From assembly GCA_045540115.1 (NCBI GenBank), contig JAZQGR010000096.1:70834-134833 (forward strand): a DNA stretch of 64,000 bases, given 5' to 3'. The position numbers and the translations under genes were made by a program. Below the pieces are notes generated by a model. That model ran no database searches. It saw only the letters and a list, made by a program, of their open reading frames with translations, and was not told the DNA's origin. Below are positions 1 to 8,279 of the stretch, one piece after another; position 1 is the stretch's first letter; every line of letters starts with the position of its first letter. The DNA comes from Colimorpha_A sp045540115. Its GTDB lineage: Bacteria; Bacillota; Clostridia; Oscillospirales; CAG-272.

Positions 1-1
1 A

Positions 2-2851
2 GCGGATATCCCGATATCGTCTCTTGACGGTGCAGGCGAATATACTGTAACTGCTAAAGCGTTTGATCCTTATACGAATACCGATGAATCGTCCATATCT
101 CTGATAATTCCCGACGAGGAAGAGGGCGAGACATGGAAGGTTCAGGTAAACTCAACGCTTACTGTCCGAAGCGGTCCCGGAACCGGTTATTCAAAGGTTA
201 CAAGCCTTAAGAACAATGCTTTAATTACTGTTACAGAGGTTGAGTATAACTCGTCTGATAAACGAAATTGGGCTTATATAGGCACGGGCTGGGTTGCTCT
301 TGATTACGCTATTTATCAGAGCGGGTATCTTTATAACGTAACCTTTAATCTCCTTGGCGGAAATGCTGATATATTTAAGCTTCAGAAGGCTTTCGGTCAG
401 GATGCCGTAATTCCCGACGTTACTCCTGTAAAGGAGGGTTATACCTTCCTTGGTTGGTCGACTGATCCTTCGGCAACGAAGGCAGATTATATGCCGGGCG
501 ACGCTTATACGAAGAACGAATCTACGGTTCTTTTTGCCGTTTGGGAAGATAAAACCGCACCTATAATAACGGATGTATCTGTTTTGGAAAAGGGATACGT
601 AGGCGACAAGATAACTTTATCGGTTATTGCTTCCGACAATACGGGAACTGTATACTATTCCTTTGACGGAGGTGTCAGCTTCCGCAGAGATAATTCTTAT
701 GTGATTTACGAGAATACTGTGATACCGTCAGGGACTATAATTGTCAAGGACCCTTCGGGTAATCAGACAGTATATGATTCGGAAATTGTAATTTCAAATA
801 TTGATAAAGTTCCTCCGTCAATAGATGTAGAAACACTTTACGTTTCTGTTGATGGCGATGAGGCAACTTTTAGCTTTGGTGAAGCGATAGATCATGAAAG
901 CGGTCTTGACAAGTATACTCTCGTTTACTCAGTAAACCTCGATTTTTCCGGTTCTGTCAGCGAGGAGATTGAGTCCGGTCATACTGTTACGCTCGGAGAT
1001 GGCGTATATTATGCCAAGTTAATAATTACCGATAAGACGGGAAACAAGACGGAAGTTCAGTTTGACAGATTTGTTGTTGGTGAACGTGAGAAGCTTTCAA
1101 CTCCCGAAAATCTGACACACAGAACAGCTTCAAACGGATCAGTTATCTTTGAATGGAAGCTTGTAAATAATGCAGATTATTATGTTCTTACTGTTTCCGA
1201 GAACTCTGATTTTGCCGATTCTGTTTCCTATGAGTCGACTGACAACACGGTTTCAATTGATTCTGTTCAGTACGGTAAGGTCTATTACGCAAAACTTGTT
1301 GCTATGACCTATGACGGAATATATCTTACTTCAGATCCGAGTGAAACCGTAAGATTTGAAACGGTAAGCTCCGATAATGCTATCTATTCGTTTGTCTCCC
1401 TTGATGCGGTGATTAACGGAAAAAATGCATGGGTTAAACTCCCGTATTCTGCAAATACTGTAGATCTTTCCTGCAACGTCCATGCTAATGCGGGCGTAAG
1501 GTATTATTTAAACGAATCGCTCGATAATGAGATTGCAACGCCTAACTCTTTTTCCGTAAACGCTCAAAGTATCAACGTTTATATAGTTGTTACAGCAGAA
1601 AACGGCAGTAGCGCGATTTACACATTAACCATTGAGCGCGCTTCCCGAGACGCCGAGACACCGAAGGTTGATTTCAACGCAGTTGGAGAGACGCTTTATG
1701 TCGGTGCGGTCGGTAATGAGATATCTCTTTCCGCATCTGTAAACGATGGAGGAAATATTACAGTTGTCTGGTACGCATCGCGTAACGGAGAAGAGGCGCA
1801 GCCGATAGCAAACGGCTTTGCTTGCTCGCCGAGATTTGAGAAATACGGCAGCTATAAGCTTTTTGCAATAGTTACGAATACAAACGAATTGTGTGATAAT
1901 TCTGTCTCGACCTTCAAAACCGCTGAGATTGATTATACGGCACTTCGTAACGTAGCTCCTATCGATGTTGTAATCAGCAACTTTGTTTATAACGGAACCG
2001 CCGCTAACGCCTCTCACAATCTTTATAACGGCGACGGGGAAGTTATTATCCGATTCTATTCCGATTCCGATTGTAAAAACGAGATAGATCCTCCTGTAAA
2101 TGCAGGCTCTTACTATGCAAAGGCTTATGCATCCGCTACAGATGCTTATGAGGCTGCTGAAAGCTCTCCCAAGAATTTTATAATTATTAAAACGAGTAAC
2201 ACGAGCGTCCCGCAATATACAGTCACACAGCCTACGCTTCGGGAGCGCTACGGAACGCTTACGGTTATTTCAAGTAGCGTAGAATATTCGGTCAACGGCT
2301 CTGACTATACCGCTCTTGAGTCCGGAAATACCTATAAATTCGACGAGGGCGACGTTGTCCGCATCAGATATTTCGAAACGGAAAACACAAGTGCATCTGA
2401 ACCCGTCGTTATCACCTTCGTTCCTTTCGCGGGAACAGACGGCTTTTATCCCGTAAGCGGTTTTGATGCGGTTGCCATTGGTGAATATTTTGTAATTAAC
2501 GCTGATAATCTTACTTCCGATAAGCTCATCGCTAATCTCGCAAAAAAGGATAACCTTCAGATCAGCGACGTAAGAGGTACGGTCCTGAACGGAAAGAGTG
2601 ATCTTATATATTCAGGTTGTAAGATAGCAATCGTTGACAATATCGGCGTCTATAAGCAACTGACGGTGATAATACTCGGCGACCTTGACCGTGACGGTGT
2701 GGTAACTGATTCCGATGCATACGCGATCATGAAGCTTTCAAACGGAATGTCTGTTTCTTCAGACCCGCTTGTCAGTATCATTTGTGATATAGACGGTGAC
2801 GGAGAAATTACCTCACTTGATGCCGCAAAAGCGTATTATAAGTCAAAATAA
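2..2851 (+). CDS. Large modular surface protein with C-terminal dockerin-like repeat, 5' end outside the window
   Basis: The frame is open from base 2, so the true start lies upstream; about 949 codons are visible. In order it shows a bacterial SH3-like stretch (near bases 130-300, with the LTVRSGPG motif), an InlB/Listeria-Bacteroides-type repeat (about 335-540, ending in VLFAVW), Ig/fibronectin-like beta domains (fibronectin-like part starts STPENLTH), a cadherin-like beta-sandwich region, and more beta-rich sequence. The last 60 residues contain two Asp-rich loops (GDLDRDGVVTDSDA and CDIDGDGEITSLDA), the calcium-binding signature of type I dockerins. An extracellular adhesion or glycan-associated role is likely. 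No cohesin or sortase motif is visible to say how it attaches. It ends at a strong bidirectional terminator. Confidence 0.8.
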   Translation, partial: ADIPISSLDGAGEYTVTAKAFDPYTNTDESSISLIIPDEEEGETWKVQVNSTLTVRSGPGTGYSKVTSLKNNALITVTEVEYNSSDKRNWAYIGTGWVALDYAIYQSGYLYNVTFNLLGGNADIFKLQKAFGQDAVIPDVTPVKEGYTFLGWSTDPSATKADYMPGDAYTKNESTVLFAVWEDKTAPIITDVSVLEKGYVGDKITLSVIASDNTGTVYYSFDGGVSFRRDNSYVIYENTVIPSGTIIVKDPSGNQTVYDSEIVISNIDKVPPSIDVETLYVSVDGDEATFSFGEAIDHESGLDKYTLVYSVNLDFSGSVSEEIESGHTVTLGDGVYYAKLIITDKTGNKTEVQFDRFVVGEREKLSTPENLTHRTASNGSVIFEWKLVNNADYYVLTVSENSDFADSVSYESTDNTVSIDSVQYGKVYYAKLVAMTYDGIYLTSDPSETVRFETVSSDNAIYSFVSLDAVINGKNAWVKLPYSANTVDLSCNVHANAGVRYYLNESLDNEIATPNSFSVNAQSINVYIVVTAENGSSAIYTLTIERASRDAETPKVDFNAVGETLYVGAVGNEISLSASVNDGGNITVVWYASRNGEEAQPIANGFACSPRFEKYGSYKLFAIVTNTNELCDNSVSTFKTAEIDYTALRNVAPIDVVISNFVYNGTAANASHNLYNGDGEVIIRFYSDSDCKNEIDPPVNAGSYYAKAYASATDAYEAAESSPKNFIIIKTSNTSVPQYTVTQPTLRERYGTLTVISSSVEYSVNGSDYTALESGNTYKFDEGDVVRIRYFETENTSASEPVVITFVPFAGTDGFYPVSGFDAVAIGEYFVINADNLTSDKLIANLAKKDNLQISDVRGTVLNGKSDLIYSGCKIAIVDNIGVYKQLTVIILGDLDRDGVVTDSDAYAIMKLSNGMSVSSDPLVSIICDIDGDGEITSLDAAKAYYKSK

Positions 2852-2892
2852 AAGAAATGGGTAAGAGTTACTTTTCTCTTACCCATTTCTTT
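2851..2892. terminator. Bidirectional rho-independent terminator
   Basis: A perfect 17-bp inverted repeat (2851-2867 with 2876-2892) separates two convergent genes. It is A-rich on one side and T-rich on the other. Its right arm lies inside the end of the downstream minus-strand gene. Confidence 0.85.
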
Positions 2893-3398
2893 ATATATCT
2901 GAAGGTCTCCTTCTCGCCTTTTTCTGCGAGCATATAGAGCAGCTCCTCGAGCTTGTCGGAAGTCTTCTCGTGAATAAAGCGGTTTGCTTTTCCTCTCATA
3001 AAATACTCGAGAGGGAATGTGTCGGTATAGTTTTTGCCTTGATAGATCTTTGAAGCAGCGACACGGTCGCAGAACATTTCAGCCAAATATTTCTTCGGCA
3101 TTTCAACAGGCATAACCTTTTTCGCTATCGGGTTATAATCGTTCCAATACTCGAAATGATGCTTGTTTCTTCCTTTGTGGTGAAGCCAGGCGGGTGAATA
3201 TCCGAGTACCTCTCGTTCGCCCTCGTTCGGGCTTCTCGTTCCCTTATAGTATTTTGCGCCCGCGAAGAATTCTGACGGGGAGTATTTCGACAGATCGTGA
3301 AAAAGCCCCTGAAAGCCGATTCCCGCCTTAAAGCAATGGGCGATAACCTTGTGGCGATGCTTTGTTATTGTTCTGAAATGCTTGATTGGGTGTATCAT
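2868..3398 (-). CDS. DUF5662 family protein
   Basis: A 176-residue soluble protein. It starts MIHPIKHFRTITKHRH and carries the conserved HDLSKYS motif and HHKGRNKHHFEYW stretch typical of the DUF5662 family, which resembles a degenerate HD-like His/Asp-rich domain. The molecular role of the family is unknown to me. It stands alone, running away from the neighbouring Dabb gene. The His/Asp pattern suggests metal binding, which is inference. Confidence 0.75.
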   Translation of the reverse strand: MIHPIKHFRTITKHRHKVIAHCFKAGIGFQGLFHDLSKYSPSEFFAGAKYYKGTRSPNEGEREVLGYSPAWLHHKGRNKHHFEYWNDYNPIAKKVMPVEMPKKYLAEMFCDRVAASKIYQGKNYTDTFPLEYFMRGKANRFIHEKTSDKLEELLYMLAEKGEKETFRYIKKWVREK

Positions 3399-3430
3399 AG
3401 AGAAGTTTCCTTAAAAATTTTGCAATTGTA

Positions 3431-3459
3431 GTGACAAAAAGGACAGAATCTGTTATAAT
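3431..3459 (+). promoter_or_regulatory. Sigma-A promoter for the Dabb gene
   Basis: GTGACA, 17-bp spacer, TATAAT, about 22 bases upstream of the start codon. Confidence 0.65.
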
Positions 3460-3480
3460 AGATCAAAAGGCGGTGAAAAA

Positions 3481-3783
3481 ATGGTTAAACATATAATTTT
3501 ATGGAAGCTTGACGAAGAGCTCTCCGAAAACGAAAAGAATCAGGTAACGACCAATGCCAAGCGCGAGCTTGAAGCACTTGTCGGAAAGGTTCCGGGATTG
3601 CTTTCGATGAATATCGAGATCGGACGTCTTGAAAGCTCTAATGCTGATATGATGCTCGACAGTACGCTTGAAAACACAGAGGCTCTTAAGGGATACGCAA
3701 CGCATCCCGAGCACGTTCGTGTGGCGAATGAGTTCTTGAGCCCTTATATCGTCCAGCGCTTGTGTCTCGATTTTAACGTGTAA
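3481..3783 (+). CDS. Dabb (stress-responsive A/B barrel) domain protein
   Basis: A 100-residue protein that starts MVKHIILWKL and ends with the Y-x-x-P-x-H-x-x-V pattern (YATHPEHVRVANEFLSPYI). This is the classic Dabb ferredoxin-like fold. Such proteins are small dimeric barrels, some of them enzymes, but most bacterial members have no known substrate. Its last 11 bases overlap the convergent cca gene. Confidence 0.85.
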   Translation: MVKHIILWKLDEELSENEKNQVTTNAKRELEALVGKVPGLLSMNIEIGRLESSNADMMLDSTLENTEALKGYATHPEHVRVANEFLSPYIVQRLCLDFNV

Positions 3784-5119
3784 GATTAGTCTTTAAATAA
3801 TGGATAAGATGCTCTTTCGTATTTTCTGTTTCTCCGTTCAATACGGCGTTAAACAGAAGCGAAAGGGCATTTCCTATTTCTTTTCCCGCATATCCAAGAG
3901 CTTTTACGTCGTTGCCGTTTACTGCAAGATCAGATAGCGTCAGACACGGTTCCTTCGAGAGAATCTCGTTTGCAATTCTGCGAAGCGATTCGTTATGCTC
4001 GGTGCGGAGGGAAGTGTCAAGCTTCTGAGATGCATTGTCGGCTCTTTGAAGGTCGAGAAGGTCAAAAAACAGATCCTTGCCAATCTTGCTGAGCTTTCGA
4101 CCTACAGCAGTTTCGGTTTCTTCTATTACGCCGTCATGGTGGCGAATCAGAGTTACTATGCGCTTTATCTCTGCGTTTGAAAAACGAAGATCGCGAAGAA
4201 TATCTTCTGACATTTCAGCACCGATGTGTGCATGAGCGTAAAAATGACTGACTCCGTCTACATCCGTTGAATTCGTTCTGGGCTTTGCAATGTCGTGAAG
4301 CATACCCGCAAAGCGAAGAATTGGGTCCTTAGGAAGGTTTGATACTGTTTTTAGAGTATGTGTATAAAGGTCAAAATCGTGATGAGGATTATTCTGAGAG
4401 TAGTCGAAGGTAGATTCAATATCGGGAATAATATGTGCAATTACGTTGCGATATACATGCATGATTCTCTGCACGTTATCACCACAGATCATTTTTTTAA
4501 GCTCGTCGCGAACTCTTTCTCTTGAAACGATGGACAGATTGCTCTTAAGGGATAATATTGCGTCCGAGGTTTCGCTCTCAATATCAAAGCAAAGCGTTGA
4601 TGAAAATCTTAAAGCGCGGAGAATGCGAAGCGCATCCTCGGAGAAACGTTTGATCGGATCGCCGACACAACGTATCGTTTTTGACTCTATATCATTGATC
4701 CCACCGAAAGGATCGATGTATCCTTCGCTCGGAGAATACGCAATTGCATTGACCGTGAAGTCACGTCGACTAAGGTCTTTAACTATATCGCGTGTAAAGT
4801 CGACGCTGTCGGGGTGTCTGCCGTCAGAATAGCTTCCTTCGGTGCGGAAGGTAGTTATCTCGATCGCAGATGAGCCGATGATGACAGTTACTGTTCCGTG
4901 TTTTAGTCCGGTTTCAATAACCCGCTGATCGGAAAAGACAGCCTCCACCTCTTTTGGCAGAGCGTCAGTACATACATCGTAGTCGTTTACATTTCTGCCC
5001 ATCAGATGATCTCTGACAGCACCACCGACAACGTAGGCATTGAATCCGCGGCCGAGTAAGGATCTTATGCAGAAATCAACCTCGTTCGGCAGGTGCATCG
5101 GCTTATTCACAGTGTCCAT
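3773..5119 (-). CDS. cca: CCA tRNA nucleotidyltransferase
   Basis: Adds or repairs the 3' CCA end of tRNAs. The N-terminal nucleotidyltransferase head shows GGAVRDHLMG and the metal-binding DYDVCTDA. The middle carries the ALRILRALRF RNA-binding segment. The C-terminal half has an HD-type motif (HDIAKPR, then IRHHD). I set the start at the ATG that gives MDTVNKPMHLPNE, a length normal for the family. A longer form starting 17 codons upstream would run further into the preceding gene, which already overlaps by 17 bases, so translational coupling is likely. No strong Shine-Dalgarno sequence decides the start. Confidence 0.9.
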   Translation of the reverse strand: MDTVNKPMHLPNEVDFCIRSLLGRGFNAYVVGGAVRDHLMGRNVNDYDVCTDALPKEVEAVFSDQRVIETGLKHGTVTVIIGSSAIEITTFRTEGSYSDGRHPDSVDFTRDIVKDLSRRDFTVNAIAYSPSEGYIDPFGGINDIESKTIRCVGDPIKRFSEDALRILRALRFSSTLCFDIESETSDAILSLKSNLSIVSRERVRDELKKMICGDNVQRIMHVYRNVIAHIIPDIESTFDYSQNNPHHDFDLYTHTLKTVSNLPKDPILRFAGMLHDIAKPRTNSTDVDGVSHFYAHAHIGAEMSEDILRDLRFSNAEIKRIVTLIRHHDGVIEETETAVGRKLSKIGKDLFFDLLDLQRADNASQKLDTSLRTEHNESLRRIANEILSKEPCLTLSDLAVNGNDVKALGYAGKEIGNALSLLFNAVLNGETENTKEHLIHYLKTNLTR

Positions 5120-5501
5120 CGCATTTAGCATCAAACATTCCGGTAAGAGTGGCGGTAAGAACTCCGTCAATTTCCTCGAAGCCTATTGCTCTTGAAAGAC
5201 GCGCCTCGCTCTCGGATGACGGGGCGGGATAATATGCAGTAACAACTCCGCAGAGGTCAAGGAAATTTAAAACCGCTCGACCAAGAATAAACATTCCTTC
5301 AAAGTCCTCCGGTGTCCCTACGACTTGACGCATAGCGTCGATGACTGCACCTTCTTCTCGTATGTCAAATTGAGCGCAGGCAAGCAAATCTCCATCGTTA
5401 TGTGCCTTATACGCAAACAGCTCCGGCTTGAACTCAATTCCGCAAAGAGAAGCGATCTCCTTCTGTTCGTTTTTATCTTCAATCGGCTTGATAATAAGCA
5501 T
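5103..5501 (-). CDS. GNAT-like acetyltransferase domain protein
   Basis: About 132 residues. It starts at the ATG preceded by GAGG seven bases upstream (MLIIKPIEDKNEQKEI). The pattern of an N-terminal strand, a short helix, a central FILGRAVLNFLDLCGV segment and the C-terminal LSRAIGFEEIDGV is GNAT-like, although the acetyl-CoA loop is not a clean consensus. The substrate is unknown. The end overlaps the start of cca by 17 bases, so the two form one transcript. Confidence 0.6.
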   Translation of the reverse strand: MLIIKPIEDKNEQKEIASLCGIEFKPELFAYKAHNDGDLLACAQFDIREEGAVIDAMRQVVGTPEDFEGMFILGRAVLNFLDLCGVVTAYYPAPSSESEARLSRAIGFEEIDGVLTATLTGMFDAKCDGHCE

Positions 5502-5629
5502 AAAGTACCTCGAAATTAAAATATATAATATTTTAACAAAATTTTCGTAATAAGTCAACAATAAGCAATAAAGTAATAATTTAATCGCTAAAAAAATATC
5601 GAAAAAGAAGTTTTTTTCGCCAAAACCTA

Positions 5630-5660
5630 TTGATTATTTTCTTTTAGTATGTTATACTAA
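5630..5660 (+). promoter_or_regulatory. Promoter and palindromic site of the hydrogenase operon
   Basis: TTGATT (5630-5635), 17-bp spacer, TATACT (5653-5658). A perfect inverted repeat TTAGTAT-GTT-ATACTAA (5644-5660) covers the -10 box and is placed as a repressor operator would be. I do not recognise the regulator; it does not match the Rex consensus I know. Confidence 0.65.
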
Positions 5661-5762
5661 TGTAGATATGAAGATATGCTGAATACGTATGGCTATTTTC
5701 ATATAAACGCTATCAATAATTTTGCCGGAAGCACATTAAAAAACGATGGAGGTTCAGTTAAC

Positions 5763-6257
5763 GTGCAAAAGAAAATCAGTAATCATCCGTTTAACGGAAC
5801 GCCCGAGCAGGCAGCTAAGCTTGAAGCTGTTATAAACGCTAACAAGCACGATAAGAGTCTGCTTATGGCAGTAATGCAGGAAGCACAGGGAATCTACGGC
5901 TATCTGCCTTACGAAGTGCAGAAGATGATCGCCGACGGAATGGATATTCCGATCGAAAAGGTATTCGGCGTATCGACCTTCTACGCACAGTTCTCCCTTA
6001 CCCCCAAGGGTGAGTATAACATCTCGGTATGTCTCGGTACGGCTTGCTACGTAAAGGGAGCAGGTATCATCTTTGATAAGCTTTCCGAAAAGCTTGGTAT
6101 CGGTGCTGAGGAGTGTACTGCCGACGGAAAATTCAGTCTTACCGCTTGCCGTTGCATCGGCGCGTGCGGACTTGCACCGGTTCTTACCGTCAACGAAGAA
6201 GTCTATGGCCGTCTTGAAGCCAAGGACGTTGACACTATCCTTGCAAAGTATCAGTAA
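5763..6257 (+). CDS. hndA: NADH-linked [FeFe]-hydrogenase subunit, NuoE-like [2Fe-2S] protein
   Basis: About 164 residues with a thioredoxin-like [2Fe-2S] fold related to NuoE. The four ligands are in CLGTAC and CRCIGAC. It passes electrons between the flavin subunit and the hydrogenase. I chose the GTG start at 5763 because GGAGG sits ten bases upstream. An in-frame ATG at 5676 would add 29 residues unlike the family and has a poor ribosome site. It is first in the operon, with a leader of about 100 bases. A 94-base gap with an ACCGCA/TGCGGT inverted repeat separates it from the next gene. Confidence 0.9.
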   Translation: MQKKISNHPFNGTPEQAAKLEAVINANKHDKSLLMAVMQEAQGIYGYLPYEVQKMIADGMDIPIEKVFGVSTFYAQFSLTPKGEYNISVCLGTACYVKGAGIIFDKLSEKLGIGAEECTADGKFSLTACRCIGACGLAPVLTVNEEVYGRLEAKDVDTILAKYQ

Positions 6258-6351
6258 TATAATTTAAGAACCGCACGTCTTTCGGTCTCATCCGGCAAGT
6301 CCGAAATATAGCTTCTGCGGTACACAATTAATTTAGGAGGAATAAGCACTG

Positions 6352-8262
6352 ATGATTAATACAGTTGCAGAACTTAACGCTCTTCGCGAGCAGGTTCTTC
6401 AGACCATCGCTCTCCGCGATACTGAAAAGCTTGCATCCGTAAAGTGCGATTACAAGAGAAACGTTCTTGTCTGTGGCGGTACCGGTTGTACCTCGTCTAA
6501 CAGTCTTAAGATCGTTGAAGCGCTTAAGCGTGAGATCGCGGCAAACGGAATCGAGAACGAAGTTAAGGTAGTTACTACCGGATGCTTCGGTCTTTGTGCA
6601 CTCGGCCCGATCATGATAGTTTACCCCGAGGGAAGCTTCTATTCAATGGTTAACGTAGATGATATTCCCGAAATCGTTAAGGAGCACTTCGTAAACGGTA
6701 ACGTTGTTACCCGTCTCCTTTATGACGAAACCGTTGGTGAAGGCGGCAAGATCAAGTCCCTTAATGAGACTGACTTCTACCGTAAGCAAATTCGTGTAGC
6801 TCTCCGTAACTGCGGTGTTATCGACCCCGAGGACATTAATGAATACGTAGCTCGCGACGGTTACCAGGCACTTGCTAAGTGTCTTACCGAGCTCACTCCT
6901 GATGACGTAATCAAGATCGTATCCGATTCCGGACTTCGCGGACGTGGAGGCGGCGGATTCCCGACCGGTCGTAAGTGGGCGCTTTGTGCACCTAACAAGG
7001 CAGATCAGAAGTACGTCGTATGTAACGCCGATGAGGGCGACCCCGGTGCATTCATGGACCGTTCCGTTCTCGAGGGCGACCCCCACTGCCTTATCGAGGC
7101 AATGGCTATCGCGGGTTACGCTGTCGGAGCAACTCAGGGTTATGTTTACGTAAGAGCCGAGTACCCGATCGCAGTTACTCGTCTTCAGAAGGCAATCGAG
7201 GACGCAAGAGCTAACGGAGTTCTCGGAAAGAACATTTTCGGAACCGGCTTTGACTTCGATATGGATATCCGTCTCGGCGCAGGCGCATTCGTCTGCGGTG
7301 AGGAGACCGCTCTTATGACCTCTATCGAGGGTAACAGAGGCGAGCCTCGCCCCCGTCCTCCTTTCCCGGCTGTCAAGGGTCTCTTTGGCAAGCCTACCGT
7401 CGAAAACAACGTTGAGACTTTTGCTAACGTTCCTCAGATCATCCTCAAGGGTGCTGAATGGTTCGCTTCGATGGGTACTCCTACCGCTAAGGGTACTAAG
7501 GTATTCGCACTCGGTGGTAAGATCAAGCACACCGGTCTTGTTGAGATCCCGATGGGTACCACCCTTCGCGAGATCGTTGAGGAGATCGGCGGCGGTATCC
7601 CGAACGGTAAGTCCTTCAAGGCTGCTCAGGCAGGTGGTCCTTCCGGCGGTTGTATCCCTGCATCTCTTATCGACACCCCTGTTGACTACGATAACCTCAC
7701 CGCAGTTGGTTGTATGATCGGCTCGGGCGGACTTATCGCAATGGACGAGGATACCTGTATGGTCGATATGGCTAAGTTCTTCCTTGAGTTCACCGTTGAC
7801 GAGTCCTGCGGTAAGTGCACTCCTTGCCGTGTTGGTATCAAGAGACTTCTTGAGATCCTCGACAAGATCACCGAGGGTAAGGGAACTCTCGAGGATATCG
7901 ATCGCATGGAAGAGCTTTGTAACTACATAAAGGCAAACTCTCTCTGCGGTCTCGGACAGACTGCACCTAACCCTGTTCTTTCGACTCTCCGTTTCTTCCG
8001 CGATGAGTATGTTGCTCACGTTGTTGATAAGAAGTGTCCTGCAGGCGTTTGTAAGAGCCTTCTTAACTTTGTAATTGACAAGGAAAAGTGTATCGGTTGC
8101 GGACTCTGCGCTAAGAACTGTCCCGCTGATGCAATTTCCAGAACCGACTACATTGCTCCCGGTCACAAGCTCGCTTCCTTCGAGATCAACACCGAAAAGT
8201 GCGTTAAGTGCGGTGCTTGTCTTGATTCCTGCAAGAAGATCAAAGCAATTTCCAAGAAGTAA
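6352..8262 (+). CDS. hndC: NADH-linked [FeFe]-hydrogenase flavoprotein subunit, NuoF-like
   Basis: 636 residues. An N-terminal thioredoxin-like [2Fe-2S] domain (VCGGTGCTSS, then TTGCFGLCALGP) precedes the NuoF core, with NADH and FMN loops GRGGGGFPTGRKW and ADEGDPGAFMDR and the [4Fe-4S] site SCGKCTPCRVG. The C-terminus has two ferredoxin clusters (CIGCGLCAKNCP and CVKCGACLDSCKK). This layout matches HydB/HndC of trimeric, often electron-bifurcating hydrogenases. The N-terminal domain takes the place of the separate HndB of Desulfovibrio. The ribosome site AGGAGG is strong. Codon use is biased as in a highly expressed gene, which produces long open antisense frames. Confidence 0.95.
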   Translation: MINTVAELNALREQVLQTIALRDTEKLASVKCDYKRNVLVCGGTGCTSSNSLKIVEALKREIAANGIENEVKVVTTGCFGLCALGPIMIVYPEGSFYSMVNVDDIPEIVKEHFVNGNVVTRLLYDETVGEGGKIKSLNETDFYRKQIRVALRNCGVIDPEDINEYVARDGYQALAKCLTELTPDDVIKIVSDSGLRGRGGGGFPTGRKWALCAPNKADQKYVVCNADEGDPGAFMDRSVLEGDPHCLIEAMAIAGYAVGATQGYVYVRAEYPIAVTRLQKAIEDARANGVLGKNIFGTGFDFDMDIRLGAGAFVCGEETALMTSIEGNRGEPRPRPPFPAVKGLFGKPTVENNVETFANVPQIILKGAEWFASMGTPTAKGTKVFALGGKIKHTGLVEIPMGTTLREIVEEIGGGIPNGKSFKAAQAGGPSGGCIPASLIDTPVDYDNLTAVGCMIGSGGLIAMDEDTCMVDMAKFFLEFTVDESCGKCTPCRVGIKRLLEILDKITEGKGTLEDIDRMEELCNYIKANSLCGLGQTAPNPVLSTLRFFRDEYVAHVVDKKCPAGVCKSLLNFVIDKEKCIGCGLCAKNCPADAISRTDYIAPGHKLASFEINTEKCVKCGACLDSCKKIKAISKK

Positions 8263-8279
8263 GAAAGGAGTACGCTGCT

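Noticed and set aside
1625..2215. 196-codon frame antisense to the surface protein
   Set aside because: Low-complexity translation opposite a clear beta-domain protein.
5676..5762. Upstream ATG start for hndA
   Set aside because: The extra 29 residues have no counterpart in the family and the ribosome site is poor; the GTG behind GGAGG is better.
6643..8166. 507-codon open frame antisense to hndC
   Set aside because: It is a shadow of codon bias in a highly expressed gene; the sense strand has a complete, well-known protein and the antisense product has no family features.
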